DNA of 64,000 bases from Plumapathes pennacea (Eukaryota > Cnidaria > Anthozoa > Antipatharia > Myriopathidae). The notes below the pieces were generated by a model. That model did not search any database. It saw only the letters and a list, made by a program, of their open reading frames with translations, and had not been told where the DNA came from. This document shows positions 21,701 through 32,700 of this stretch, in pieces; positions within the stretch are counted from its first letter, which is position 1, and the number at the start of each line of letters is the position of its first letter. Where the stretch lies: the NCBI GenBank assembly GCA_964036295.1, contig OZ038462.1, positions 32,570,355 through 32,634,354 on the forward strand. Reading direction: 5' to 3'. The position numbers were made by a program, and so were the translations under genes.

Positions 21701-24700
21701 AACAATGCACAAGTCTTAAAAGCTTCGAACTTGAGCTGTTTATTACACTGTGATTCTTCGTTTGGTCGGTACTTTTACTATTCAAGGCTTTAGAGTCATG
21801 TTTGTTGTACCATACCTTTACTCTTTGGAGTTCTCCCTCAGAGGAAGGTGGGTCAACATTGCCAATAAAATTAATGGCATAAAACTGGCCTGCAAAACAA
21901 AACACCACAGGAAAATATAAAACAAGAACCTTCTATTATATTGTGTTAAAGGGCCCATTTCCACTCCCACAATACCAGGGGGCACTTAACCACAAGACTC
22001 ACTTTCCAAAGCCCTTTCTAACCAGACATGCATACAGTACAGGTAGCTAAATTAATCATAAGAATATCTACTTTTAGTTCTCTTAGAGACCTCAAATAGA
22101 AATTGTGGATTAAATTTGTACAAAACCTTGAAAACTAAAGTATTGCTGCAGTGAAAATTCTTGTATACTATTACAGTTTTATGCTTGTCAGGTTACATCC
22201 CATTTTCTTGGGTTCTCTTGCTTTATTTTGTTGATATTTCCTCAACACCAAAAGCAATTTGCCAAGAGAGGTCATGTACTGTAAAATTGTGGCAGTGTTG
22301 TCTTTCTACAGTGTGTATGCCAAGCCTTCACACCTTTGTTCAGGTATGTCAATGTGTCATCTCCTCGCCTCTGTACAATGGATGTTGGAGCTTCCAATGA
22401 AAAGCTATACCTGAAATACAACAGCACCAAGGATGAGCAATATTTAGTAATAGTAAATTGAATACAACACCAAACTACTGATTGTAAACAGTGCTCAAAG
22501 AGGGAAACAAACATTTCAGCAGCGCTCTCTGTCGGTAATTGTGAACAAGTTGAACTGTCGGTAAGTGGTCGGTATACGATTTACCAACCACATACCGACC
22601 ACGCGATCGACTTTACCGACCACATACCGACCACTCAAAAACTTTTACCGACCACTTACCGACCACACTTTTTGCTACGTATTTTTTCCCGTTCTCTTTT
22701 CTTTTTTAAGAATTGAAAGCAAGAAAGACCGTTTGATTTATTCGCGATGTGATTTGCACGTGTGCTGTAATCGATGTGCGTGAGCGAAATCAGTCTGGTT
22801 GTCGAAGTGAAGTTGTCATTGACTTTTATTGAACTTGGTGGCTCCTAAAGGAGCCGTTGTTTTCGAGGCGAATCTCACTCAAAGAAGTTGAAAATTGAAA
22901 ATTACTCGTCCAAGCTCGTGACTGACTGGACGCGCGTACGTATGGACGTGAGCCAAAAATTTACTCGTATTTATACATTCACAATAAACTTGGCGGATCG
23001 AAATGCACTAACTTTTATTGGTCTAAAGAATCTTGTTTGTTCTATTCATGGATAAAAATACACCGAAATATACCAGCGTTTAAAAAAGCTTTTAAAAGGA
23101 TTCATTGTTTACGCGATTTGACACCTCAACACGTCAACGCCTGAACGCCTCCTTTGGCTCATTAGCACTATAAACGTCTATTGAAACAGATTATTTGTGC
23201 TTGTGCTTCTTTGTGCTCTCTTTCAAGATTTAATAATTCTAGTGTTTGCAAATGTGTTTGTGTTTTGTGTTTCGCTCAGAGGATTCTTATCCCTTCCGAT
23301 CAGTGTCGCGCGAATTTTATATTTTTAGCTCATGTTTCTAGTCGAATCTCTTTCAAGATTTTTCGACCGAGTTACAAAACAGGCCATAGTCTTTAGAGTC
23401 CCAAATCGCAAACGTCAAACCCTACTGCCGATAATACAGCGCCACATTTTGCCGGGAACAACTATACACTCGGATGAGTTCACTCCGTACCAGACGCTGC
23501 ACAACCATGGATACCTTCACCTGACGGTGAACCACTCCGAGAACTTCGTTGACCCTTTCACAGGTGTGCATACCAACACTGTCGAAGGCCTCTGGAGTGC
23601 TGTGAAGCGAAAGCTGAAGCGGATGAACGGCACTCGCTACGATCGCATCCCAGAGTACCTTGACGAGTTCATGTGGAAACGGCAATTCAATCAAGCTGAC
23701 CGGTTCCTTTCAATCATCGAAGACATCGCCGCAGGCTACTAATGGCTTGCAACTCATAACAACGGCTCTTTTAAGAGCCACCACGTTAATAAAAGTGAAT
23801 GATTCATCTAGCGCTTCAATTGAACGTTATCCGAAATGAAAAACGCTACCGACCACTTACCGACCAAACCATTCACTTTACCGACCACTTACCGACCACA
23901 TCATAAATCTTACCGACCACATACCAACCACTTACCGACCATGTTACCGACCACGCTACCGACCACGTTACCGACCACATACCGACCACATACCGACCAC
24001 TTACCGACCACATACCGACCACGTTTACCGACCACATACCGACAGTTCAACTTGTTCACAATTACCCTCTCTGTCCATTAAGCCTCAAGTGTACTGTGTA
24101 TAAATAAAGAACCTCTTACTTGTCTTGAGCAGAGAAAACTGTTTGTGGTTTGAGTGCACTCACATAAGGTCCAAAGTTGTATGCCTAAAAAAAAATAATT
24201 GTCAAGTTGGCGCTGTACTTTTGTATTGTGTCTTTATACACATGCATGCCACTCCCATGGCAAAGACTGGCAGAATGTAAAACAAGAGTGAGGAACAGTT
24301 GGGTTGCTGAGCCTGGCTGGCCCTGCCTCATCTGCTGCAAGAATTCTCCGTGTATGTAGATACATGTACATGTGATACACATATATAATGACTTGTACAC
24401 CTCATAGCCAAGTAAAGTGTCAACCCTGAAAAGCACTGTCTTTTCATTTTAACGAAGAACCAATCTGCCCTGCCCCCCCCCCACCCCCCCCCCCCTTCCC
24501 TGACATAACACTCATACAGTATCCCACTTATAAAAAGTGTACCTCAGTAGGAGACGTGCTGAGAGTAAGAGGTGAAGTATCAGTGACAGGCTCTCCTTTG
24601 GATGATGGTGGGTAAGATGATGGACGAGATAGTACAGCACGACTGCAGCTGGACTGGCTGTACCAAGCAAAGAATAATACATCATGTGTGAGAACAACAC

Positions 24701-27700
24701 TTCTACTCTGGTTCAAAATGAATATATGACCCATCAAATATTTCCTCCTGCGTGTGATTGGTGGAATTGCACATGTGACCGCATAACTGGTGAACAAACA
24801 CTGTTTATTGACAATATCCGAACACAGTTTTATTAGTCACAAAAAACATTACCAGATAACTACCGAAGAGAACATCAACTTATTTGTCAAAAAAGCAGTT
24901 CCAGAAAGCATCAAAAAGCTTCACAGTCCCCACGCCATTATTGCGCTGTGAGGGGAAATATTGGAAAGATAATAAACTACTTTTGGCTTCGGAAATATGC
25001 ACGGATAATTGTCATTGGACAATATCTATTCCTTGAAGCTTACAGTTGTTCGCTTCTCGGAACTGATAATATCCTCGGACAGTTATCTGTGCATATTTCC
25101 TAGCCAAAAGTTGAAAAACACGCCTTTCTTTCCCTAACCTGGGCTGGATCTTGACTTGCTGTATAGCCTGCCAATCAAAACAAACAACATTACTGCATAC
25201 ATCTATAAAATAATATGTTAAGAGTACACTTCCATCTGTGTGTCTGTAATGTTACTTCTGGTTCCAGATCCTAATATGGAAATAAGCCATTGTTTTAGGA
25301 AACCTTATATAGAGGCAGCCATTGTTTCAGGAGGAAAGTATTATGGTTTTGCTGACTTATCGATCCATTTTCATATATGCCCTCGCTTTCTGAATTTGTG
25401 AACAGTGTTTTCTCTTGACAGTTTGTATTTCGATAATTATTTTCTCAGTTCAGTCATACTCAACTGAGAAAAAAAAAAGAACAAAATATTCAGTAGAAAT
25501 TGCAAAAGCACTTATTTTACAGGGTCCCGTTAGTGATTGTGTGATTTAAAATGTTTCCACTTTCCACACTCAACCAGTGTTATATGTGCAATACTCTACC
25601 TGTGGCGTGCTGGTTTTGTGAGGAATCTGGGTCTCTGGCTTTAATTTAAGGCGATCACTGAAAGGAAAGATTCTTCTTGTCTCAATGTACATTTTGTTTA
25701 TGTATATCAAAATACATAGATGAGCCCACTACATGTAAATACACATGGCAACTTTTTCCTTTTCAACTTCAAGTATGCTGGGCCATGATTCACTCACCAA
25801 AATTAATCTAAGCAAATTGTCTGGAAAGCCCACACAAAGTAGTCTGAAGTCATGTGGTCACCTACAAGCCCAGTGTGAAAGTCACTAGTAAAAGCCCATT
25901 AGGCCAATAGAAAAGTCTACCAGGCTGATATGAAAGCCTACCAGCCCAATATGAAAGTCTACTAACTGATATGACAGTGTACTAGCCCAATATGAAATTC
26001 TACTAGCCTGACATGACAGTCTACTATAGCCTGATATGACAGTCTACTAGCCAGTGATATGACAGTCTACTAGCCTGATATGAAAGTCTACTAGCCCAAT
26101 ATGACAGTTTAACTAGCCCAATAGGACAGTTTACTAGCCCAATATGACAGTTTACTAGGAAGCCCAATATGACAGTTTACTAGCCCAATATGACAGTATA
26201 CTAGCCTGATATGAAAGCCTACTAGCCTGATACGAAAGCCTAATAACCTGGGCCCGGTTTTTCAAAGCACGATTAGGCTAATCCTGGATTAGGTCTAAAT
26301 TTTCTTGTCATTTTTTTAGCCTGAAAACGTGAAAGTTTTGTCCACAACGACTTTCTTGATGATGTTTTAAGCTGGAACAAGCTTTCTAATCCCTCTTCGA
26401 ATAAACCCAAGCAGTTTAATGACAGAGGGGTCGAGAGAAAGAATTTCGTTAATCTTGGATTAGCTTAATCGACCTTCGAAAAACCGGGCCCTGATATAAA
26501 AGTTTACTAGCCCAATATGAAAGTCTGGTAGCTCTGAGCTAGTGGGCAAGGCTTTCACTGCACCCTGGTCTTACACTGTGGAGTTTAAGCTATCAAGTTA
26601 TCAATTAAAACCTCGTAAACTACAATTACCTGGATTTGAGTGGAGTACCAGTGGGTGTCTTCATCTGCTGTACGGCATGCAGAAAACTCAGAGTTGTTTG
26701 CTAAAATGTCAAAGAGAACCTTATTATCAGCTCTTGAAGACTTACATGTATAAAAACTCTTAAAGGCCCACTATCACTCACCATAGTGCACCATACATTG
26801 TTTACTGTGGTATGCAAGACTTTGAGTGTTTAATTGCTGCATTTCCACCTAAAATTTTATCAATCAAAACTCAAACAGCAAAAATATCCTTGGAAATGAA
26901 ATTAACAACCTCTGTTACTTTGAATAATTAATTATGTCAAGCACAATTCCAACCGAAGTTTCAGTCTTAATCGTCAAAACTTCTTTTTCTGAACCTCACT
27001 GTACTGCTTCAAATGCTTTTCCCATCTTTCTGACTTTTGAGTTCGTAGATGCTTCTGGGCTGAAGCATTGCAAGGTTGATAACCTTTGCCAACAGCAGCT
27101 ACAACCATGGCCCAAACCTTTGAGGTCTTTCCAGAAATTGCAAACTGACTCTGGCAGCCAAACTTTCACAAGGTTTTGATTTCTAGACAATCTGGACCCT
27201 CTTCATCTTGACGGCATCACATATGGATGGACAAAGGGATCACAATCCAAAAAGAAAAGGCCTAGTAGACCTTTGAAATAAATTACTAAATGCAAATAAA
27301 TTTACAACTAGGACGTGAAACTAGGGTGTGGATGTGAATTTCATACGCAGCGGCGAGGCATCAAGGTAAGTGATAATAAGCATTTAAAACAACACAGACA
27401 TTAAGGTGGAAGATAGACAGAAACAAGGCCTACAGGACAAGACCCACCTCAGACTGAACAGGACTTGCTGGCTCTGTGTCGCTATGACCTGATGATGAAG
27501 AATGGACTGGAGAACCATTACCACCACTGTAAAAAAAAAGATCACAGGATTCAGTCATTCAATATTATATGACTGTGTAGATATTGATGAAATACAGCAC
27601 TCCAAGTTCAAAGTTACTGTGCACAGTGAAGACATCATTCTTATCTTTCACACATGCTGCCATGGTTACTGACAAACCAATAGTGTTGGACATTTCATCG

Positions 27701-29407
27701 ATATCTGCATGTGCATGGCTGTTTGGAAACACAACCTTTAGATCTTCTCATAATAATGATACACATATCTCCATCAACATGTAGATGAAATGTGTCCTTC
27801 AAAGGCCATATAATAGTGTATCATGTGTGTCATGCATCACTGGTCTTATGTCATGTCCATCAAACTTGACAGGTCTGACCTTTCTAGTATTACCATTGCA
27901 GCCCAATGCCAAGTATGTAATTTTTAGGCATTGTACATAAATACATAATATATTACACAGGGACTGATGCAGATATCAGCTGGGCTAATTACACACTAAA
28001 AACAGCTCATGTACCATTAAATAGAAATCCAGATGGATATTACTAAAACTGGGACTAGGGGGGGAGGGGGGGGGGGGGATGAAATCAAAGAAGCCGACAG
28101 ACCTAAGTCCTGTAGGGTTACATTTAGGGTTAGTTTTAGGATTAGCTGTTTTGATGTCTAACCCTACGCAACTTGGCCCTGTCGGCTTCTCTGATCTCAT
28201 TTGATCCCCATTCCCCATTTCTCGTTTTAGTAACATCCGATCCAGATGATCTAATGCGGTAGCCCCTATCAATAGCAATCATCCCAACCTCAGCTGATCG
28301 TAAGTTCACATTCTGGTGTTTGTTAGAGACGATAAGCGTTAAACAAAATTCGATAATTGACAAATATCGACAAAAAGAATGATCTTTTATGGAATTATTG
28401 TTTGGTCGGGCCAAAATTTTCCCTTCTTCCCCGTGCTACTGATGTTTGTCTGTTTGTTTTTGGTTTTTGGTTCTTAAAAGGCATCTAAACTGCGAAAGGA
28501 TCTTTTTACTTCAAGTCTGGTCCAAAGTCGCACGGGATGGGTTCACCGTCACCCAAACAACCAGTTGCGCGCGCTCGCAGGATTTTCTATTAACTTTTAC
28601 ATTATTATCGAGAAAAAAAGAAAGAGTAATAACAACTTTGGATAAAAACTATAAATGTACAGTAAGACAAAAGCCTAAAACGTATCAGGTCATATTTTTG
28701 GGAGGGGAAAATAACGAGTACTCGTGCTCAATTGTACAACTTGTACAGTCGTGTTTGTTTCTTTCCGCTTGCTCCGCACTAAACCGGGCAGACCAGTTTC
28801 TACCCAGCTCGCTCTTGATATTCTCAACACACCCTTTGTGTGAATCGGCCACATACCTTCGACTTCATGCCACGTAACTTTAATCCCTCTCTCCATTACT
28901 ATGTATCGTCGCTACTTTCAGATTTCTTGAAGCAACATGGCGCCCGAACAACAAAGCAAGCCACATGTGTTCTTCTTTCCTTACCTGGGGTTTGTTGGTG
29001 ACGGCGGAGCTTGAGTTGACTCCTCTGTGACTCCATAGTAGTCATACAAAAATCCCAACGTGCTTGCCATGTTCGAGTCCTCTCCACTCACTTGTGCCAA
29101 GAGGGAAGCTGTTAAGGGTGCATCGCTCTGTGAGAAATACGTCTTCCAGTCCCGATCACTACTCTGGGGACTTTGGATTCCTTTTGAACTGCTTCCCGAC
29201 GACATGACGAGAACAGCGTTCCCTTCCGAAGAAACCCTGTCAGAAGTGGCTGTTTCCTCGGTGTCCTTCCTGAATTGCAGTGAAACAACCAGTTCAAGTC
29301 ACCAACTATTCATTTCAAAACAAGCTGGCGCACAACGTGGACACGAGTAGGATAAAAACATAAAAGAAAATGTCTATGCGTATTTACCTCTTTCCCTTGT
29401 CGGACAT
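18729..29407 (-). CDS. GRHL: Grainyhead-like (CP2 family) transcription factor
   Basis: Twenty-one exons, 622 codons, all phases consistent: 29388-29407, 28985-29269, 27448-27526, 26630-26667, 25600-25657, 25139-25167, 24543-24657, 24120-24184, 22334-22410, 21816-21889, 21540-21651, 21224-21372, 21023-21124, 20753-20843, 20528-20649, 20189-20247, 19900-19948, 19746-19818, 19341-19429, 19059-19123, 18729-18846. About residues 1-225 are a Ser/Pro-rich activation region with small exons (29-79 nt), good candidates for alternative splicing. Residues about 230-435 are the CP2/Grainyhead DNA-binding domain ([53 protein letters not shown]). Residues about 530-622 are the ubiquitin-like dimerisation domain ending in [14 protein letters not shown]. 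By family it is a nuclear regulator of epithelial identity and barrier repair. An inner ATG at 29205 is a possible alternative start. It shares its 5' flank with EXOC1. Confidence 0.96.
21190..21210. repeat. (CAA)n microsatellite in a Grainyhead-like intron
   Basis: About seven CAA triplets, 14 bp beyond the donor end of exon 12 (21224), in intron 12. Confidence 0.9.
22841..22856 (-). promoter_or_regulatory. Second histone-type stem-loop, minus strand, same Merlin element
   Basis: On the minus strand GGCTCC-TTTA-GGAGCC, then ACCAAGTTCAATAAAAGT: same stem size, loop and trailing AATAAAAG as the plus-strand stem-loop at 23764. The two blocks form an inner inverted repeat of the element. No minus-strand ORF of useful length lies upstream of this one. 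Confidence 0.7.
23332..23742 (+). pseudogene. Merlin transposase, C-terminal catalytic fragment
   Basis: A 136-codon frame matching the ISXO2/IS1016-like DDE domain: [11 protein letters not shown] (second Asp), [29 protein letters not shown] (catalytic Glu), then YLDEFMWKR near the end. The N-terminal part with the first catalytic Asp and the zinc-binding region is not in any frame upstream, so the enzyme is truncated and the element probably non-autonomous. A TATAAA-like sequence lies near 23169. A histone-type stem-loop follows the stop codon by 21 bases. Confidence 0.9.
23764..23779 (+). promoter_or_regulatory. Histone-type 3' stem-loop after the transposase ORF
   Basis: GGCTCT-TTTA-AGAGCC, then ACCA: six-pair stem, four-base loop and flank as in replication-dependent histone mRNA 3' ends. 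It lies 21 bases after the transposase stop codon and is followed by AATAAAAG. The match is seen directly; use by SLBP/U7 processing is an inference. Confidence 0.75.
24716..25130. mobile_element. Fold-back-type repeat in Grainyhead-like intron 6
   Basis: Nearly fills intron 6 (24658-25138). It is the inverse-orientation relative of 62697-63175: both share 'acccatcaaatatttcctcc', 'ttattgacaatatccgaa', 'actacttttggc' and 'atatgcacggataattgtc'. Its inner 24966-25112 part forms an inverted repeat. No coding capacity. Confidence 0.8.
25880..26530. repeat. Minisatellite, about 24-bp unit, interrupted by a MITE
   Basis: More than 20 degenerate copies of a unit like 'tagcctgatatgacagtctac' in Grainyhead-like intron 4. 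A 240-bp inverted-repeat element (26251-26490) is inserted in one unit. Confidence 0.93.
26251..26490. mobile_element. MITE with GGCCCGGTTTTTC ends inserted in the minisatellite
   Basis: 240 bp with terminal inverted repeats GGCCCGGTTTTTC(A/G)AAG and 3-bp direct repeats CTG at 26248-26250 and 26491-26493. Removing it and one CTG restores a normal minisatellite unit. No coding capacity. Confidence 0.93.
28032..28240. mobile_element. MITE in Grainyhead-like intron 2
   Basis: Left 'attactaaaac' followed by a G-rich tract and 'gaaatcaaagaagccgacag'; right 'ctgtcggcttctctgatctca' followed by 'gttttagtaac'. These are inverted repeats of each other over about 55 bp around a short centre with a TTAGGGTTAGT sequence. 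The target duplication is unclear. Confidence 0.8.
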
Positions 29408-29725
29408 GACAATGTCTGCACCAAACGCTAGGAAACTCTGGAAAATGCCATAGGTAAACCCTTCTACCCTCAATAAATTTCGAATAAACGTCTGCGCTTC
29501 TCAAGCGCAAAACTTTCGAGCCGACACTCTATTCGGAATCAGCCGAAGATTGCACGAAAGTTAAATATGGTAAAACTCGTATCAATAATATCGTATGACT
29601 TGTATCGGAAACGATCGAGCAGGAGTCTGGGTCGAATAACAAGGAGGAACCAAAACATGGCTGCCTCAGTAGGTGGCTCGTTGTGATCGCATTTTTTGAA
29701 GTAGTGTGGGTTCAAAGTGCCAAGG
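29408..29725. promoter_or_regulatory. Head-to-head upstream region of Grainyhead-like and EXOC1
   Basis: 318 bp separate the start codons of the two divergent genes. Both 5' UTRs and both core promoters must fit here unless there are undetected upstream non-coding exons. I see no TATA box, which would suit a TATA-less bidirectional promoter. No initiator could be assigned. Confidence 0.6.
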
Positions 29726-32700
29726 ATGACTGCATTAAAGCACACTCTGCAAAGGGATGTGTTCAAACCACACGAAGAACGCCTGTGTGCGGTGGTAAAT
29801 GTGACGAAAGCCGGAAAGAAAAAGAAGGCCAGCTTCCTATGTGCCGCAGGTGGGTCTGAAACCTGTATTAAGCGGACACCCTTGGGAAATTATGATATTT
29901 CCGCTTAATACAGGGTGTCCATTTAATACAGGGCCGCTTAATACAGGCTTGATTGTAGTCAAATAGGTTTGGTTTGCACTTATAGAAACTTCATTGTTTT
30001 TCCTACACTACAGAAAACGTAAACTGCCGGCTACTGTTCAAGAATATATACTGTATACTGTATAAAAAAAATCAGTCGCAGGTGTTTCGAAAATAAATGG
30101 AACGTCGGTGTCTTGAATGTGTATTATAAGCTCTTTGATATCATTCATTACCTTGACCAATCCCAATCCACATATGAATCTGGCAGCTGTTCCATTTATT
30201 CCCAGGGTCAGGGGGAGGGAATTTTGTCAACATTATTGCAATGTCCGCACAGACAGCAACAGTGTTTGAAATGTAACTGACTTTGGTTTACTGACAGCTG
30301 TAGTTTTAGTTGAATCCAAGCCATCCTGTACTGCACAGCCCTCTAAATGAAGTAACAAAGTGATTGTTTTTGCAGTCACGCTTGACAAGCCTGAGACAGT
30401 GTCTGTCCACCAAGTGAAGAAGACGGACAAAGAGACTTACAAAAAGCGTATGTCATGGAGACTCAGAGATCTGAAGATCATTGATGGCAAAGATGAAATC
30501 AATGTATGTACACAGTAGAACCCCACCATCTTGAACTCTCAAGGAAAGCAAGAAACGGTTCAAGATAGTGGGAGATCAAGATAAAGGGGTTCTATCAAGG
30601 CAATTTTTTATCAAATCCATTTTGAAGGGAAATCGGATTGTGTTCAAGATAGCAGGGAGTTTGAGATAACCGAGTTTGAGATGGGGGGGGGGGGGGGGTT
30701 TACTGTATTTGACATCCAAAATCTTGCAAACCAGGAAATACAGTGTGGCACATTATAGCTACATTTAATACCAAATGTTACCTTTGGCTGGTAGCTTTAT
30801 ATACTAAGCTTTTATTATTGTAGGTTCCTTTTGGTTACCTACACTGTATTCTGAAAGTAATCTGGTACTAACCAAAGGTACTCGAGGTAACCAGCCTAAT
30901 GAAAGGACTAACTGTACTGTACTATTGGTAAAAGTAACCAATATACAGTTACCTAACAATAATAATACCTCAAGGTAATTAACCAAAAGTAACCAGTGGT
31001 ACACAGTAACTAAGGGTAAACCTGATTGTAGGTTGTATTTTGTTGACAGGAGACTCCAGAGTTTGATGTTCACTTTGAAAAGAATTACAAGTGGGTTGCA
31101 AGTAGTATTCTGGACAAGAACAACTTTATTACCAGTTTGTGGAAGGTAAACAAGCAGTGGGTTGTTTTTGTTTGTTTTCATTTCTTTGTTTTTGTAAGAT
31201 TTATAATTATTAATTTTTGCTTGGAGAATTAAATTTACAATCTTTTTTATTCAATTTTACAATGAGAAAACTACACGACTATCCATACATTGTAAGAACT
31301 GATTTGTCTGAAGATTCTGTTTTGCTGTGTAAGTTGTTGTTTTTAATTCACTTTTTGTTTAAAGCTATGTACAAGATATCTACCTCAGAGGAAGCCAAAT
31401 TTATTGCATATCAGCATGAGGATGATTGAAGGTTTGTAAGAGTTGAGACTGAGGTTTTATGCTATAAACTCAAGTGATACACAAACACAATCTGTACCAG
31501 AAAAAGAAGCACCATTTTTGGCAGGCATGAACAAAATTCAACTTGTCAGCCAAGCGTAATATGGTGACACATTTCGTCTTGTTGAATATGTTCCTGTATC
31601 AGTGTTGATACCATGTACTGAAGTCAAATACTTACAGATATTTTATGTTGGCACAAAAGAAGCAGAAGACCTATTTCTCACAGGAGCTAGGAGACTGGGT
31701 ACCAGTTTGTAGGGGTAATGGGTCACAAGGTGTGGAGGTCGGCAGTTTTTCTTGTTGCCATTAGCGTGGCCTGACCTTCCCACCCACCCTCCCGTATATA
31801 AGATGTTAGATGTAAGGTCGTGCCAGTCTTCACTAAGTTTTGATACGAGCTTCAAATTAGCTTTCACCATTCTAAGTGGTGCCTGATATTGTAAATCTGT
31901 TACATTGGCAAAATATGTGTTCAGGTGTGTGGTGCGACTGACATGCTCCCAATGGTTAGTGCTTCCGCTGGACACAGCTCCCAGTGGTGTATGAGTAGTG
32001 TTTCCGCTAGACACAACTCCCAGTGGTGAAAAAACAGTGTTTTGATCATTAGCATGACACATTAATTAAAAATGTGCATTATTTATTTGTATTGAGACAT
32101 CAGTGATCTGCAATGGGAATGTTCTTGGCTCAGTATTTATTTCTGTACAGTCAATCATATTATGCTGGGCTAATACTGTATTTGAGTTGAAGTAGCAATT
32201 ATTTGTTGCTTAAAATTCTCTACTGCTGGAACTTCCAGTCCACTTATTGTTTAAATGTGTGTGTGTGTGTGTGTTTTAAATGCCAGAGAGCTTACAAAGT
32301 ACAGAGATCAGCCGAGCTCAAAGGAATACTGATGGTGTAATAATTGGACCAGGAGGTGTGTATTTACTTTTCCTGCTAGTCAAGGCTGAAAAGTGCAACT
32401 TGCAACCTACAGTACCATAAGCTTTCAAATGCATTCTTGGACACTAACCCATTTCAGGCATTTCGCAGACACTGAATTGATAATTATTGTTTTGTTGCAG
32501 ATGATTATCAGGAGCTCACATCCCGTGAAGAGAGCGACTTGGAGCGCATGATGTCCCAAACAGAAAATGCCATCAGTAATCTTGAGGCATTCACAGAGTC
32601 CCTCTCCAAAGATTTGTCTATCTTAGATGGGGTGGGTACCCAGCAACTTTCTGCACAATTCTTTACATTTACTGGCTATATTCTATGACAGACTTGATTC

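Larger units (their letters stand above)
22534..24066 (+). mobile_element. Merlin-superfamily DNA transposon, decayed
   Basis: 1533 bp flanked by a perfect 9-bp target duplication CTCTCTGTC (22525-22533 and 24067-24075), the size expected for Merlin (8-9 bp). The terminal inverted repeats begin GGTAATTGTGAACAAGTTG and continue into multiple copies of ACCGACCAC(A/T)T, which form long subterminal arrays on both sides. It encodes a partial IS1016/Merlin-type transposase (23332-23742). It sits in Grainyhead-like intron 8 (22411-24119) and accounts for all but about 167 bp of it. Confidence 0.95.

Noticed and set aside
22534..24066. A genuine histone gene inside the Merlin element
   Set aside because: No histone protein sequence was found in either strand between the two stem-loops; only the 3' stem-loop signal is present.
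25880..26530. Regularly spaced repeats resembling a CRISPR array
   Set aside because: Units are contiguous and degenerate with no unique spacers; a minisatellite in a eukaryotic intron.
28446..28877. Plus-strand ORF of 143 codons in Grainyhead-like intron 2
   Set aside because: No domain, no start context, no paralog in the window; opposite strand to the gene it lies in.
31643..32062. Minus-strand ORF of 139 codons in EXOC1 intron 4
   Set aside because: No recognisable motif, antisense to a well-supported gene, internal short repeats (SSG-T-H); could be repeat-derived.
32287..32337. EXOC1 exon 5 read in phase 0 ([13 protein letters not shown])
   Set aside because: This reading needs exon 4 to be skipped; including exon 4 (31365-31431) keeps phase and restores the conserved RYL segment.
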